From JALYOC01 sp036675345 (GTDB lineage: Bacteria > Myxococcota > Myxococcia > Myxococcales > Myxococcaceae), in the NCBI GenBank assembly GCA_036675345.1, contig JAKFFE010000020.1, positions 372,001 through 436,000 of the forward strand: 64,000 nucleotides of DNA, read 5' to 3'. Shown one piece after another: positions 34,834-43,183 of the stretch. The first letter of the stretch is position 1. Every line of letters starts with the position of its first letter. The position numbers and the translations under genes were made by a program. The notes below the pieces were generated by a model that was given only the letters and a program-made list of their open reading frames with translations, did no database searches and was not told the origin of the DNA.

Positions 34834-35958
34834 ATGGCGTCCGGCGCCGCGCAGCAGAAGCGCGACTATTACGAAGTCCTGGGGGTGAACCGCACGGTGG
34901 CCCCCGACGAGCTGAAGAAGGCGTACCGCAAGGTCGCCTTCCAGTTCCACCCCGACAAGAACCCCGGGGATCACGCCGCGGAGGAGAAGTTCAAGGAGGC
35001 CACCGAGGCCTACGAGGTCCTCTCCGACGCGGAGAAGCGGGCGCGCTACGACCAGTTCGGGCACGCCGGCAACTCGTTCGGCGGGTTCGGCGCCCAGGGG
35101 TTCTCGGGCGTCAACATCAACGACATCTTCGGCGACCTGTTCGGGGACATCTTCGGTGGGGCCCGGGGGCGGCAGCGGGGCGGCAAGCAGCGCGGCTCGG
35201 ACCTCCGCTACAACCTGGAGATCTCCTTCGAGGAGGCGGCCTTCGGGTGTGAGGTCCAGGTCAAGATCCCCAAGCCCAAGCGCTGCGAGGTGTGCGAGGG
35301 CAAGGGTTCCAAGTCCGGATCGGAGCGCACCTGCCCCACCTGCGCCGGGGCGGGCGAGGTCCGCTTCACCCAGGGCTTCTTCTCCGTCTCCCGCGCCTGC
35401 AGCCAGTGCCACGGGTCCGGCCACATCATCACCGACCCCTGCCAGGTGTGTGGCGGCGCCGGCAAGCTGGACGGGGAGACCACCCTGACGGTGAAGATCC
35501 CCGGTGGGGTGGACACCGGGACCCGGGTCCGGCTTTCCGGAGAGGGGGAGCCGGGCGATCACGGCGGTCCCCCCGGCGACCTCTACGTGGTGGTCCACGT
35601 CCGCGAGCACGCGCTGTTCGCCCGCGAGGACTACGACGTGTTCTGCGAGGTGCCGATCTCCTTTGCCCAGGCGGCGCTGGGCGCGTCGCTGGACGTGCCT
35701 ACCCTGGACGGGAAGCAGAAGCTGAAGATCCCCGGCGGGACCCAGACCGGCAAGGTGTTCACCATGCGCGGCAAGGGCGTCCCCCACCTGCACGGTGGCC
35801 GCCGCGGCGATCACCACATCCGGGTGATCGTGGAGACCCCCACCGAGCTCTCCCGCGAGCAGCGCGGCCTGCTGGAGAAGTTCGCCGACCTCTCCGGGGA
35901 CAAGACCCATCCGCAGTCGCAGTCCTTCTTCACCAAGGTCCGCGAGCTGTTCGGCTAG
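34834..35958 (+). CDS. dnaJ: Chaperone DnaJ
   Basis: This complete class-A J-protein is the co-chaperone that stimulates DnaK ATPase and delivers unfolded substrates. The J domain has HPD at residues 39-41. A Gly/Phe-rich stretch (GNSFGGFGAQGFSG ... DIFGDLFGDIFGG) follows. The zinc domain has four CxxCxGxG repeats (CEVCEGKG, CPTCAGAG, CSQCHGSG, CQVCGGAG). The C-terminal substrate-binding beta-domains begin at VKIPGGVDTGTRVRLSGEGEPG. At 374 residues it is normal. No dnaK or grpE is in the window, so it is probably one of several J-proteins. Confidence 0.97.
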   Translation: MASGAAQQKRDYYEVLGVNRTVAPDELKKAYRKVAFQFHPDKNPGDHAAEEKFKEATEAYEVLSDAEKRARYDQFGHAGNSFGGFGAQGFSGVNINDIFGDLFGDIFGGARGRQRGGKQRGSDLRYNLEISFEEAAFGCEVQVKIPKPKRCEVCEGKGSKSGSERTCPTCAGAGEVRFTQGFFSVSRACSQCHGSGHIITDPCQVCGGAGKLDGETTLTVKIPGGVDTGTRVRLSGEGEPGDHGGPPGDLYVVVHVREHALFAREDYDVFCEVPISFAQAALGASLDVPTLDGKQKLKIPGGTQTGKVFTMRGKGVPHLHGGRRGDHHIRVIVETPTELSREQRGLLEKFADLSGDKTHPQSQSFFTKVRELFG

Positions 35959-36012
35959 GCCCACCGGCGTCCGGGAGGGCTGCCCGCGCAGCCCGTCCCG
36001 CGCCACCGGCCG

Positions 36013-37086
36013 CTAGAGCACGAAGCCCTTCCACTGCCGCATGTACTCGGCAAAGGCCGGGCTGAGGTGGTTGGCGCGCAGCGTCTCCACCGGATAGGGC
36101 GGGCGCGCGGGCTGCCACGCAGGGTCCTGGGCCTCCAGCGCCCAGCGGGCGTTGCCGATCGCCGCCCGGCCGATCGCCACCCCGTCCGCGCCCAGGGACA
36201 GCAGGGACTCGGCGTCCTCCCGGGTCCAGATCTTCCCCGCCACCAGGATCCGGATCCCCTCCGGCAGCGCGGCCCGGAAGAGGGGGATGGCATGCTCTGA
36301 GGGACGCTTGAGGGTGGGCCGGGCCGCGTCCCACAAGGAGAGGTGCACGTAGTCCACCCCGTCCTCGGCCAGCCAGGTGGCGACCTGCAGGCTCTCGTCC
36401 AGATCCAGCCCCTGCTGGGTCCCGTAGTTCTCCGGCGACAACCGGACCCCGACAGTGAAGCGGGGACCCACCCGGGCGCGCACCGCCCGCAGCGCCTCCC
36501 GCAGCAGCCGGGCCCGGTTCTCCAGGCTGCCGCCATACCCGTCCTCGCGACGGTTGGTGGCGGTGCTGAGAAACTGGGTGAACAGGTAGCCGTGGGCGCC
36601 ATGCAGCTCCACCCCGTCCATCCCCGCCTGCTGCGCGCGTCGGGCGGCGTCGGCGAACTGGGTGACGATCCGGCTCAGGTCCACCGCGGTGGCGGCCCGC
36701 ACTCCCTCCGCCTCGCTGGCGCTCCACACCTGCGCGCCGGTCAGCTGCGGATTGGCCCGCGCCCCGCCGTGGAACAGCTGCACGATGGACGCCGCGCCCC
36801 GCTCCCGCAGCGCCGAGGCCAGGCGGGTCAGCCCGGGGAGGTGGGCATCATCGAAGATCCCCAGCTCACCTGCCCAACCCTGGCCGTCCTTGGCCACGTG
36901 GGAGGCGCAGGTCATCACCACCCCGAAGCCGCCATCCGCGCGAGAGACCAGCCAATCGAACTCCGCTTCGGCCAGGGTCCCGTCGGGGTGGCTTTGCTGG
37001 TTGGTGAGCGGGGCCAGCACCAGCGAGTTCTTGGCGACCAGACCGGAACGGAAGGACAACGGTGCGAACATCGAGGGCATGGCCAC
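36013..37086 (-). CDS. Old Yellow Enzyme-family NADH:flavin oxidoreductase
   Basis: The 357-residue FMN-dependent TIM-barrel reduces activated alkenes such as enones and nitro-compounds. Diagnostic segments are KNSLVLAPLTNQQS near the start, VELHGAHGYLFTQFLS, TNRREDGYGGSLENRARLL, and the phosphate-binding GADGVAIGRAAIGNA near the C-terminus. There is no iron-sulfur or second flavin domain, so it is the single-domain form. It lies 33 bp after the YceI gene on the same strand, a probable operon, in a redox-stress neighbourhood. ATG at 37086 or 37080. Confidence 0.92.
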   Translation of the reverse strand: MAMPSMFAPLSFRSGLVAKNSLVLAPLTNQQSHPDGTLAEAEFDWLVSRADGGFGVVMTCASHVAKDGQGWAGELGIFDDAHLPGLTRLASALRERGAASIVQLFHGGARANPQLTGAQVWSASEAEGVRAATAVDLSRIVTQFADAARRAQQAGMDGVELHGAHGYLFTQFLSTATNRREDGYGGSLENRARLLREALRAVRARVGPRFTVGVRLSPENYGTQQGLDLDESLQVATWLAEDGVDYVHLSLWDAARPTLKRPSEHAIPLFRAALPEGIRILVAGKIWTREDAESLLSLGADGVAIGRAAIGNARWALEAQDPAWQPARPPYPVETLRANHLSPAFAEYMRQWKGFVL

Positions 37087-37118
37087 CGGATAACCGCGCC
37101 CGTCCGGCCCGGCAATCG

Positions 37119-37649
37119 CTAGACGGCGGTGGCCTGCACGTCGAACTCCACGTCGATCTTCTCGCTGATCAGCCAGCCCCCGTTGTCCAACGCCTTGTTC
37201 CAGGTGATCCCGAAGTCGGCGCGGTTCACCGTGCCCTTGGCGTTGAACAGCACCCGCTGCAGGCCCCAGGGATCCTTGAGTGACCCCAGGTTGCGCGCCT
37301 CCAGCACCACCGGCTTGGTGACGTCGCGGATGGTGAGCTCCCCGTGGAGCCGGAAGCTGGCGCCGCCGGTGCCCTCCACCCGGGTGCTCTTGAAGCTGAT
37401 CTTCGGGTAGCGGGCCACGTCCAGGAAGTCGGGGGAGCGCAGGTGGTTGTCCCGGTCCGGGTTGTTGGTGTCGATGCTGGCCGCCTCCAGCTCCACCTCC
37501 ACCCCACCGTCCACCATGTTCGCGGGGTCCACCGACAGCTTGCCGGAGAAGCGGGAGAACCGGCCGAACACTCGCGCCACCACCATGTGGCGGGCGACGA
37601 AGTTCACGGTGGAGTGGGCGTAGTCGAAGTTCCAGAGGGTGTTGGACAC
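37119..37649 (-). CDS. YceI-family polyisoprenoid-binding-like protein
   Basis: The 176-residue lipocalin-like protein matches YceI: NTLWNFDYAHSTVNFVARHMVVARVFGRFSRFSGKL, DNHLRSPDFLDVARYPKISFKST, and ELTIRDVTKPVVLEARN. Known relatives bind long polyisoprenoids such as ubiquinone-like chains. There is no signal peptide, so it is cytoplasmic, unlike E. coli YceI. The GTG at 37649 is chosen because TTTGGAGGCATCC precedes it. An upstream TTG would overlap that site. It is divergent from the selenoperoxiredoxin gene. Confidence 0.9.
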   Translation of the reverse strand: MSNTLWNFDYAHSTVNFVARHMVVARVFGRFSRFSGKLSVDPANMVDGGVEVELEAASIDTNNPDRDNHLRSPDFLDVARYPKISFKSTRVEGTGGASFRLHGELTIRDVTKPVVLEARNLGSLKDPWGLQRVLFNAKGTVNRADFGITWNKALDNGGWLISEKIDVEFDVQATAV

Positions 37650-37807
37650 GGATGCCTCCAAAGGGGTGGCGAATGGTAGCGACCTCGGGGCGCCGTCACA
37701 CGGGGGATGCGCTTGACCGGGATCCAGGCGGGCAGGCTGCGGACGCCGGGTGTTCCGGGGCGGTCACCCGGCTCCAAAAGGGGGCTCGCCGCCTTGTCGG
37801 GTCCTTT

Positions 37808-37828
37808 CCCCATGGCTAAGCCAAGGGG
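37808..37828. promoter_or_regulatory. Palindrome between YceI and selenoperoxiredoxin genes
   Basis: The centre TGGCTaAGCCA is flanked by CCCC and GGGG after one mismatched base pair. The symmetric site with a one-base centre suits a dimeric DNA-binding regulator. It lies 36 bp before the peroxiredoxin start, in the divergent promoter region. Confidence 0.45.
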
Positions 37829-37864
37829 TGGCAGCGTCGTGCTGTCACTTGGAAAGGCGGATCC

Positions 37865-38374
37865 ATGAGTGAGCCGAACCGCCCTCTCTGGAAGATCTCG
37901 GTGGGTGAGCCAGCTCCTGACTTCGAGCTGACTGCCACCGGAGACTCGGCAGGGAAGGGACAGCACAGGAAGAAGATCAAGCTGAGCGACTACCGGGGGA
38001 AGAAGCACGTGGTGCTGGCCTTCTACCCGGCGGCGTTCACACCTGTTTGAACCATCCAGATGCCGTCGTACGAGGAGGATCACTCCGAGTTCGAACGGCG
38101 CAATGCCCAGGTCCTGGGCATCTCGACAGATCAGGTCTTCAGCAACGAAGCATGGGCGAAGTCGATGGGCGGACTGTCGTATCCGCTGCTCTCCGACAAC
38201 TGGCCGTATGGCTATGTGTCGACGCAGTACGGGGTGATGAGGGGAAGCGGCACCTGCGAGCGGGCGATCTTCGTGATCGATAAGCAGGGGGTGGTCCGGT
38301 ACGTCGACATCCACGACATCGGTGAGCAGCCTCCCACCGACAAGATCATGGAGGCGCTGGACAAGCTCAAATAG
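37865..38374 (+). CDS. Selenocysteine-containing peroxiredoxin
   Basis: The gene reads through an in-frame TGA (38048-38050), giving 169 residues with Sec at 62. Both flanks are homologous to AhpC/TSA-type peroxiredoxins: EPAPDFELTA, VVLAFYPAAFTPV-U-TIQMPSYEED, then GSGTCERAIFVID. The TGA falls exactly at the peroxidatic position of P-x3-T-x2-C (Pro55, Thr59, Sec62). The active-site Arg133 is present, and Cys131 may act as a resolving or structural thiol. A hairpin lies 17 bases after TGA. AAGGCGGATCC precedes the ATG. It reduces peroxides, probably via thioredoxin-type donors. The Sec machinery is outside the window. It is followed by a second selenoprotein gene. Confidence 0.9.
38054..38080 (+). 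promoter_or_regulatory. Candidate SECIS hairpin of the peroxiredoxin gene
   Basis: ATCC (38054-38057) pairs with GGAT (38077-38080). CC/GG and TC/GA inner pairs close a GTAC loop at 38068-38071, whose first base is G. The loop begins 17 bases after the TGA, inside the 16-37 range of bacterial SECIS elements. Bulges make the stem moderate. Confidence 0.5.
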
Positions 38375-38386
38375 TCCTCAGTCCGG

Positions 38387-38420
38387 GAGCTGGCCAGCGG
38401 CGCCCCCGCTGGCCACGCTC
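38387..38420 (+). terminator. Hairpin between the two selenoprotein genes
   Basis: GAGC-TGGCCAGCGG, loop CGCCC, CCGCTGGCCA-c-GCTC: a 14-bp stem with one bulge, followed by TCTTCTCCTG. It lies 12 bp after the peroxiredoxin stop. It could be a terminator or partial attenuator, or a processing stem between cotranscribed genes. Confidence 0.5.
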
Positions 38421-38445
38421 TCTTCTCCTGCCGTCGGAGCCACCG

Positions 38446-39135
38446 ATGTCCGAGCACAAGCCGATCGAGCTGTCCCGGTACTGCGTCCCCTTCACCCCGT
38501 TCAAGAAGAAGCTGGAGGAGTCCACCTTCTGCCTGGTGACCACCGCGGCGGTCCGGCACAAGGACGACAAGCCGTTCGAGGTGGAGGGAGACACCACCTT
38601 CCGCACCATCCTCAGCTCCAGCGAAGGCCTGGACCTGCGCTACGACGACGCCCACTACGATCACGACTGCGTGGAGAAGGACATCAACTGCGTGTTCCCG
38701 ATCGACCGGATGCGTTCGCTGGCGATGGAGGGCCGGATCGGCGGGCTGAGCGAAGAGCACTTCTCGATGGGCTTTAGCCAGGCGCTGCGGGAGCTGCGCG
38801 AGACCACCGTGCCGGCGATCGCCCACGCGGTGGACCGGGTCCGGCCGGACGCGGTGCTGCTCACCGGAGGTTGACGCCTCTGTCATCGCACCGTGGTCAC
38901 GGTGCAAAGGGCGATCGAGATGCTGGGCATCCCCACCGTCACCATCACCGTGGAGCCGGCGGAGTCGGCGCAGGCCCGGCCACCGAGGGCGCTGCATCCG
39001 GCGGGCTTCATCGCCGGGCACTCGCTGGGAAGGCCCAACGACGAGGGGCTGCAGAAGTGGATCCTGATGGACGCGCTGGGCCTGCTGCTGGCCCCGGCCA
39101 CCCCGGGCGAGGTGATCACCCGGAACTACACCTAG
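38446..39135 (+). CDS. GrdB-like selenoprotein (glycine/betaine/sarcosine reductase B family)
   Basis: Read through TGA (38872-38874), this is 229 residues with Sec at 143. The N-terminal part matches the small GrdB/PrdB-like family of aerobes: LSRYCVPFTPFKKKL, VRHKDDKPFEVEGDTTFR, DDAHYDHDCVEKDINCVFPI, and VDRVRPDAVLLTGG. The next residues are U-R-L-C-H-R-T-V, the family's U-x2-C-H-R-T active site, followed by VQRAIEMLGIPTVTITVEP. A perfect 8-bp hairpin sits 13 bases past the TGA. Classic GrdB acts in clostridial reductases. The role of this stand-alone form is unknown, but a thiol/selenol redox role is likely. The ATG at 38446 is 71 bp after the peroxiredoxin gene. Confidence 0.9.
38888..38905 (+). 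promoter_or_regulatory. SECIS-like hairpin of the GrdB-like gene
   Basis: GCACCGTG (38888-38895), GT, CACGGTGC (38898-38905) is a perfect inverted repeat. As RNA it gives a stem of at least six pairs with a TGGTCA loop beginning 19 bases after the UGA. The loop holds the GGU core also seen in the E. coli fdhF SECIS. Confidence 0.75.
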
Positions 39136-39209
39136 CGCTGCACCGCCGGGACCTCCGCAATGGTTCCCCGCCCCGCGCGCGGAATCACGCTCAGGAGAAT
39201 CACCGTAGG

Positions 39210-39965
39210 ATGCACCGCCCCATGCACCTCTCCCCGGCCTCGCTCACCGTCCTCGCCGCGCTGTGGTTCACCGGCTCCGCCCCGGCGCAGTCCCCGGCGC
39301 GGGTGGTCAGCCTTCCCGAAGGTGCCAACGCCAGCGCTTCGCTGCCCACGGTGATTGCCCTGCACGGCCGCGGCAGCGACGCGGAGAGGTTCGCCGGCTT
39401 CGTCCGCCGGCTGGCCCCGCGGGCGCGGATCATCTCCCTGCAGGCACCCGCGGCGATGGACCCGGGCTTCACCTGGCTTCGGCTGCGGGTGGCGGAACGG
39501 GACCCGGAGAAGCTGACCGCGGACATCCGCGCCGCGCTCCGGGGCCTGCGGCCACGACTGGCGGAGCTGCGACGGGAGGGGGGAGGATGCGGGCGGCCGA
39601 TCCTGCTTGGGTATTCGCAAGGCGGGGTGCTGACCCTGGCGCTGGCCGCGGAGCGACTGGACGGGGTGGCCGCCTTCGTGGACCTGGCCGGAGCCCTGCC
39701 TCGGGGATATCCGATCCCAAAGACGAAGGGGGCAGCGCCGGCGCCGGTCTTCTCCTTCCACGCCCGGCAGGATCCGCTGGTCCCGGTGGAGGCGACCCGG
39801 AAGGCACTGCGCGCGCTGGAGGTGGCGGGAGTGCCGGTGACCGCCATCGAGCTGGAGGGCGGTCACGATCCCACCCCGCAGCTTCGCGAGGCGGCCGCGA
39901 GCAGGGTCCAGGCCCTGCTTTCTGCCGAGTGCCCCGGGGCCTACCCGGAGTCAAAGGGCGGCTAG
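39210..39965 (+). CDS. Exported alpha/beta-hydrolase (carboxylesterase/phospholipase-like)
   Basis: The 251-residue protein has a signal peptide (MHLSPASLTVLAALWFTGSAPAQ) and an alpha/beta-hydrolase fold. The nucleophile elbow is GYSQGG, the acid is probably the Asp in HARQDPLVP, and the base is the His in EGGHDPTP. The opening VIALHGRGSDAERFAGFVRRL matches small predicted esterases that cleave short acyl esters. ATG 39210 is used; ATG 39222 is also possible. AGGAG lies 13 bases upstream. It follows the selenoprotein gene by 74 bp, on the same strand. Confidence 0.82.
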   Translation: MHRPMHLSPASLTVLAALWFTGSAPAQSPARVVSLPEGANASASLPTVIALHGRGSDAERFAGFVRRLAPRARIISLQAPAAMDPGFTWLRLRVAERDPEKLTADIRAALRGLRPRLAELRREGGGCGRPILLGYSQGGVLTLALAAERLDGVAAFVDLAGALPRGYPIPKTKGAAPAPVFSFHARQDPLVPVEATRKALRALEVAGVPVTAIELEGGHDPTPQLREAAASRVQALLSAECPGAYPESKGG

Positions 39966-40035
39966 GAGGATTCTCTCCAGCCCGCGGAAGTCACAGCCGG
40001 GATTCTCCGACTCCATCGGGCTCGGAGAAATCGGA

Positions 40036-41664
40036 ATGAACCGTCTGACCTTGCTGGTGGTGGGCCTGGCGTTGGTGAGCAGCGGCTGTCTTCGCCGGTT
40101 CGTGGCGACCGAGTCGCGGTACCTGCTGGCTTCCCGCTACGTTTTCGACCGTCCGGTGGAGGAGGTCTGGCCGGCGGTGCGGGAGGTGCTCAAGGAGGAC
40201 GGCTTCTCCCTCCGGGAGTCGGAGAAGAGCTTCGAGATCGTCTCCGAATGGCGGGAGGAGACGGCCTCCTCCTGGCACCTTGGCACCCGCAGCCGTTACC
40301 TGGTGCTGGCGGAGCGACTGGAGGCGGATCGCTGCATCATCCGCTTCGTCCGGGTCAGCACCCTGCCCCCGGGGACCGACGACTACCAGCGGATGGGGCC
40401 CCGCGCCTTCACCAAGATGGCGGTGGACGGCCGCCGGAACCTCAGCCGGGAAGGGGCCTACGGCTTCTACGCGGGCGGAACGATGACCCGCCGCGATCTG
40501 AAGATGGAGTGGAAGGTGCTGGAGAAGGTACGCCCGGACATCGCCGCCCAGAGCGACGCGGAGATCGAGCGGCACCTGCCGGACTGGCTGGGCGAGGATC
40601 CGGAGGCGGTGAAGCTTCGCCCCGCGGCCAAGAAGCTGTCCGGGCCCCGTGTGGCGTCGGCGTCGGCGTCGGCGTCGGTCGAGGCCAGGGCCACGGTGGA
40701 GGAGTTCCTCCCGGCCCAGGGGTTGCCCACCAACGCGCCGGGTTCTCCGGTGGTGGCCGGACCGACGGAGCACTCCGTGGAGGAGATCGGCCCGGCACCG
40801 GGCAGCGAGCGTGCGCAGCGGGCCTGCGACCGGGCCCTGTTCGGGGAGGAGACGACGTTCCGGCCCGGCAAGATCCTGCTGATGGGCGAGACGCCGGGCA
40901 CGCGGGAGATCCCCCGTTACGTGGGCCAGGTGGCATGCCGCGCCGCCCGCGCCGGGAGGACCGTGGTGGTGGCGCTGGAGATCCCGTTCGACGAGCAGCC
41001 CCGCCTCGACCGCTTCCTGGCCAGCGAGGGCACCGACGCGGACCGCGCGCTGCTCCTCAAGGGTGGCTTCTGGCACCGCGCGTGGCAGGACGGGCGCAGC
41101 AGCCTGGCGGTCCTGGAGCTGATCGATCAGGCGCGGGCGTTGCGCCGCGAGGGAAGGGCCATCTCGGTGCTGGCGTTTGATGTCCGCGGGCTGGGCGGCA
41201 ACGCGAGGCAACACCAGCTGGCCTCACGGATCGCCGCGGCCAGGGATGCCTCGCCGGAGGCACTGATGTTGGTCCTCACCGGCAACGTCCAGGCGCGGAT
41301 CGTGACCGGCGCGGAGTGGGACTCGCAGCTGGCACCGATGGGCGCACGTCTGGTCGCAGCCAGGTACGACGTGGTGTCGCTGGACGCGCACTACTCCGGC
41401 GGCGCCGCCTGGACCTGCCGCCTCTCCCAGGCCAGCCAGACCGAGTGCGCCGAGGGCTTCCTGCCGGCCCCGCAGCGGTCCCGGATCCTCGGCCGCGGCA
41501 TGGGGTCCAACAAGGAGGCCACCGGCCTGCAGCGGTACAGCACCTACGTGAGCCTGGACCCGGAGGCGGCCGGCGGCGCGCACCACGGGCTGTTCTACCT
41601 GGGCAAGCTGTCCGCCTCGCCGCCGGCGGTCTCCGACCCCAAGGCGTGGACGGTGGTTCGCTGA
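40036..41664 (+). CDS. Lipoprotein with ChaN/EreA-like C-terminal domain
   Basis: The 542-residue protein begins MNRLTLLVVGLALVSSGCLRR, with lipobox VSSGC. The N-terminal half is unrecognised. A Ser/Ala tract encoded by four GCGTCG hexamers (40654-40677) links it to a C-terminal domain: ILLMGETPGTREIPRYVGQVAC, VVVALEIPFDEQPRLDRFL, FWHRAWQDGRSSLAVLELI, and VLAFDVRG. The GExxGTxEIP and LExP pattern resembles the ChaN/EreA/Tiki-like fold of haem-binding or esterase-like proteins. The usual His of GExHGT is Pro here. It is probably periplasmic at the outer membrane; its function is not established. Confidence 0.72.
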   Translation: MNRLTLLVVGLALVSSGCLRRFVATESRYLLASRYVFDRPVEEVWPAVREVLKEDGFSLRESEKSFEIVSEWREETASSWHLGTRSRYLVLAERLEADRCIIRFVRVSTLPPGTDDYQRMGPRAFTKMAVDGRRNLSREGAYGFYAGGTMTRRDLKMEWKVLEKVRPDIAAQSDAEIERHLPDWLGEDPEAVKLRPAAKKLSGPRVASASASASVEARATVEEFLPAQGLPTNAPGSPVVAGPTEHSVEEIGPAPGSERAQRACDRALFGEETTFRPGKILLMGETPGTREIPRYVGQVACRAARAGRTVVVALEIPFDEQPRLDRFLASEGTDADRALLLKGGFWHRAWQDGRSSLAVLELIDQARALRREGRAISVLAFDVRGLGGNARQHQLASRIAAARDASPEALMLVLTGNVQARIVTGAEWDSQLAPMGARLVAARYDVVSLDAHYSGGAAWTCRLSQASQTECAEGFLPAPQRSRILGRGMGSNKEATGLQRYSTYVSLDPEAAGGAHHGLFYLGKLSASPPAVSDPKAWTVVR

Positions 41665-41668
41665 GCCT

Positions 41669-43000
41669 TCAGCCCGGGCGCTTGTCGCCCAGCGGGAGGG
41701 TGAACCGGAAGGTGGCGCCCTCCCCCGGTTCACTCTCCACCCAGATCCGGCCTCCGTGGGCCTCCACGATCCCCTTGGCGATCGCCAGCCCCAGGCCGAT
41801 TCCCCGGCTGTCGGAGGCGCGGGCCTGCCAGAACTGCCCGAAGATCTGGGGCAGCTCCTCGGGACCGATTCCCGGACCGGTGTCCTGGACGCAGAACTCG
41901 ATCTCCGTGGCCAGCCTCCGGGCGGAGACCGTGATCGTCCCCTCCTCCGGCGTGAACTTGATGGCGTTGCCCATCAGGTTGCACAGCACCTGGAAGATCC
42001 GCAGTTGATCGCACTGCACCACCTCCGCGGGCGTCTCTCCGCGAAGCAGCGACTGCCGCCGCGCTGACGCCAGCGGCTGCATGGTGTCCAGGGTCTGGCT
42101 CAGCAGCTCCGCCACCGGATGGGGCTGAAGCTCCAGCACGAAGCGGGCCCCCTCCAACCGGCTGATGTCCAGCAGGTCATTGATCAGCCGGTTCATGTGC
42201 CGGGCGGATCGCCACAGCATCTCCAGCTTCTTGCGGCCGGGCTCTTCCGGGGGAGTGCGGGCCAGCAGCATCTGGGCCACGGTGGTGATCGAGGTCAGCG
42301 GACTGCGCAGGTCGTGGGCGACGATGTCCAGCACCTCCTGGCGGACGTGGGTCGCCGCCTCCGCGTCTGCCTGGGCCTGCTCGGCGAGGCCACGATCCCG
42401 CTCGCTGGCCGCCAGCAGGGTGATGGCGTCCAGGTGCGCCTGGACCGCGGCGGCCTCCTCCTGGCGCACCTGGCGGTACGCGGACGATCCCAGCATCGCG
42501 ATCGCCCCCGACGCCGCATAGAGCAGCGACCAGAGCCCGAGGTCGTAGAGGGGACGGCCGTCGGCGGACATCACCGCCATCCCGCCCAGCCAGGTGGCCA
42601 CCGCGCCCACCAGGACCGCCCGGGTGTCCTCCTGCAGCACCACCGCCACCGCCACCGGGAGGGCCAGGTTCCAGGCAAAGAGCCCGCCTGCGGAGCCACC
42701 GGTGAAGTGCGCCACCAGCGACATGGCTCCGGCGCTGACCAGGGCGGCGGAGGCGGTGAGCAGCGGGTAGAGCCCCGGCCGCACCCGGGGCCCCGCCAGG
42801 GCGAGGCACAGCAGGATCAGCGCCCACCCCACCCGGACCGCCAGCGCTCCGGTCGGGAAGCCTTTCACCGCCACCGCGTCGGCGACCGAGAAGAACAACA
42901 CCAGGGCGGCGCAGGTGATCAGGACGCGCCGACGCTGGAGGGGTACCGGAGTCCTGACCGGGAGCGGATGAGCGGTCGCGTGGAGGTCGGGACGGCTCAT
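41669..43000 (-). CDS. Membrane sensor histidine kinase
   Basis: This 443-residue kinase has about six N-terminal membrane helices (residues about 25-180). A coiled-coil linker rich in Ala, Glu and Gln follows. The HisKA helix (LDIVAHDLRSPLTSITTVAQMLL) and a HATPase_c domain with CNLMGNAIKF, DTGPGIG and SRGIGLGLAIAKGIVEAHGG complete it. There is no extracytoplasmic loop large enough to be a classic sensor, so it may sense within the membrane. There is no adjacent response regulator, so it is an orphan, as is common in myxobacteria. MSRPDLHAT at 43000 is chosen. A longer frame to 43087 adds an unlikely polar leader. Confidence 0.87.
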   Translation of the reverse strand: MSRPDLHATAHPLPVRTPVPLQRRRVLITCAALVLFFSVADAVAVKGFPTGALAVRVGWALILLCLALAGPRVRPGLYPLLTASAALVSAGAMSLVAHFTGGSAGGLFAWNLALPVAVAVVLQEDTRAVLVGAVATWLGGMAVMSADGRPLYDLGLWSLLYAASGAIAMLGSSAYRQVRQEEAAAVQAHLDAITLLAASERDRGLAEQAQADAEAATHVRQEVLDIVAHDLRSPLTSITTVAQMLLARTPPEEPGRKKLEMLWRSARHMNRLINDLLDISRLEGARFVLELQPHPVAELLSQTLDTMQPLASARRQSLLRGETPAEVVQCDQLRIFQVLCNLMGNAIKFTPEEGTITVSARRLATEIEFCVQDTGPGIGPEELPQIFGQFWQARASDSRGIGLGLAIAKGIVEAHGGRIWVESEPGEGATFRFTLPLGDKRPG

Positions 43001-43183
43001 CGGAGGTGACTCTGTAGCCAAATGAGGGAGAGGGCCCGCCTTTCGGACAGCGAAGCGTTCACCTCCGGTCGTTGGACGCCGGCGCATTTACCGAGCGAGC
43101 AGGCAGGCAGGTGCCGGCTCGGCCTCCCCTGCCCTGTCCCGTGGACCTGATCGACCCCACCCTGTCGATCAGGAGGGAATGAA

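Noticed and set aside
37865..38050. Peroxiredoxin as a pseudogene broken by a nonsense mutation
   Set aside because: The stop is TGA exactly at the catalytic position, both parts are intact, and a second gene next to it shows the same pattern with a SECIS-like hairpin. It cannot be fully excluded without selABCD.
38893..39135. Independent small gene starting at GTG 38893
   Set aside because: It is in frame with 38446-38874, lacks a ribosome site, and continues the GrdB-like family sequence after the Sec codon.
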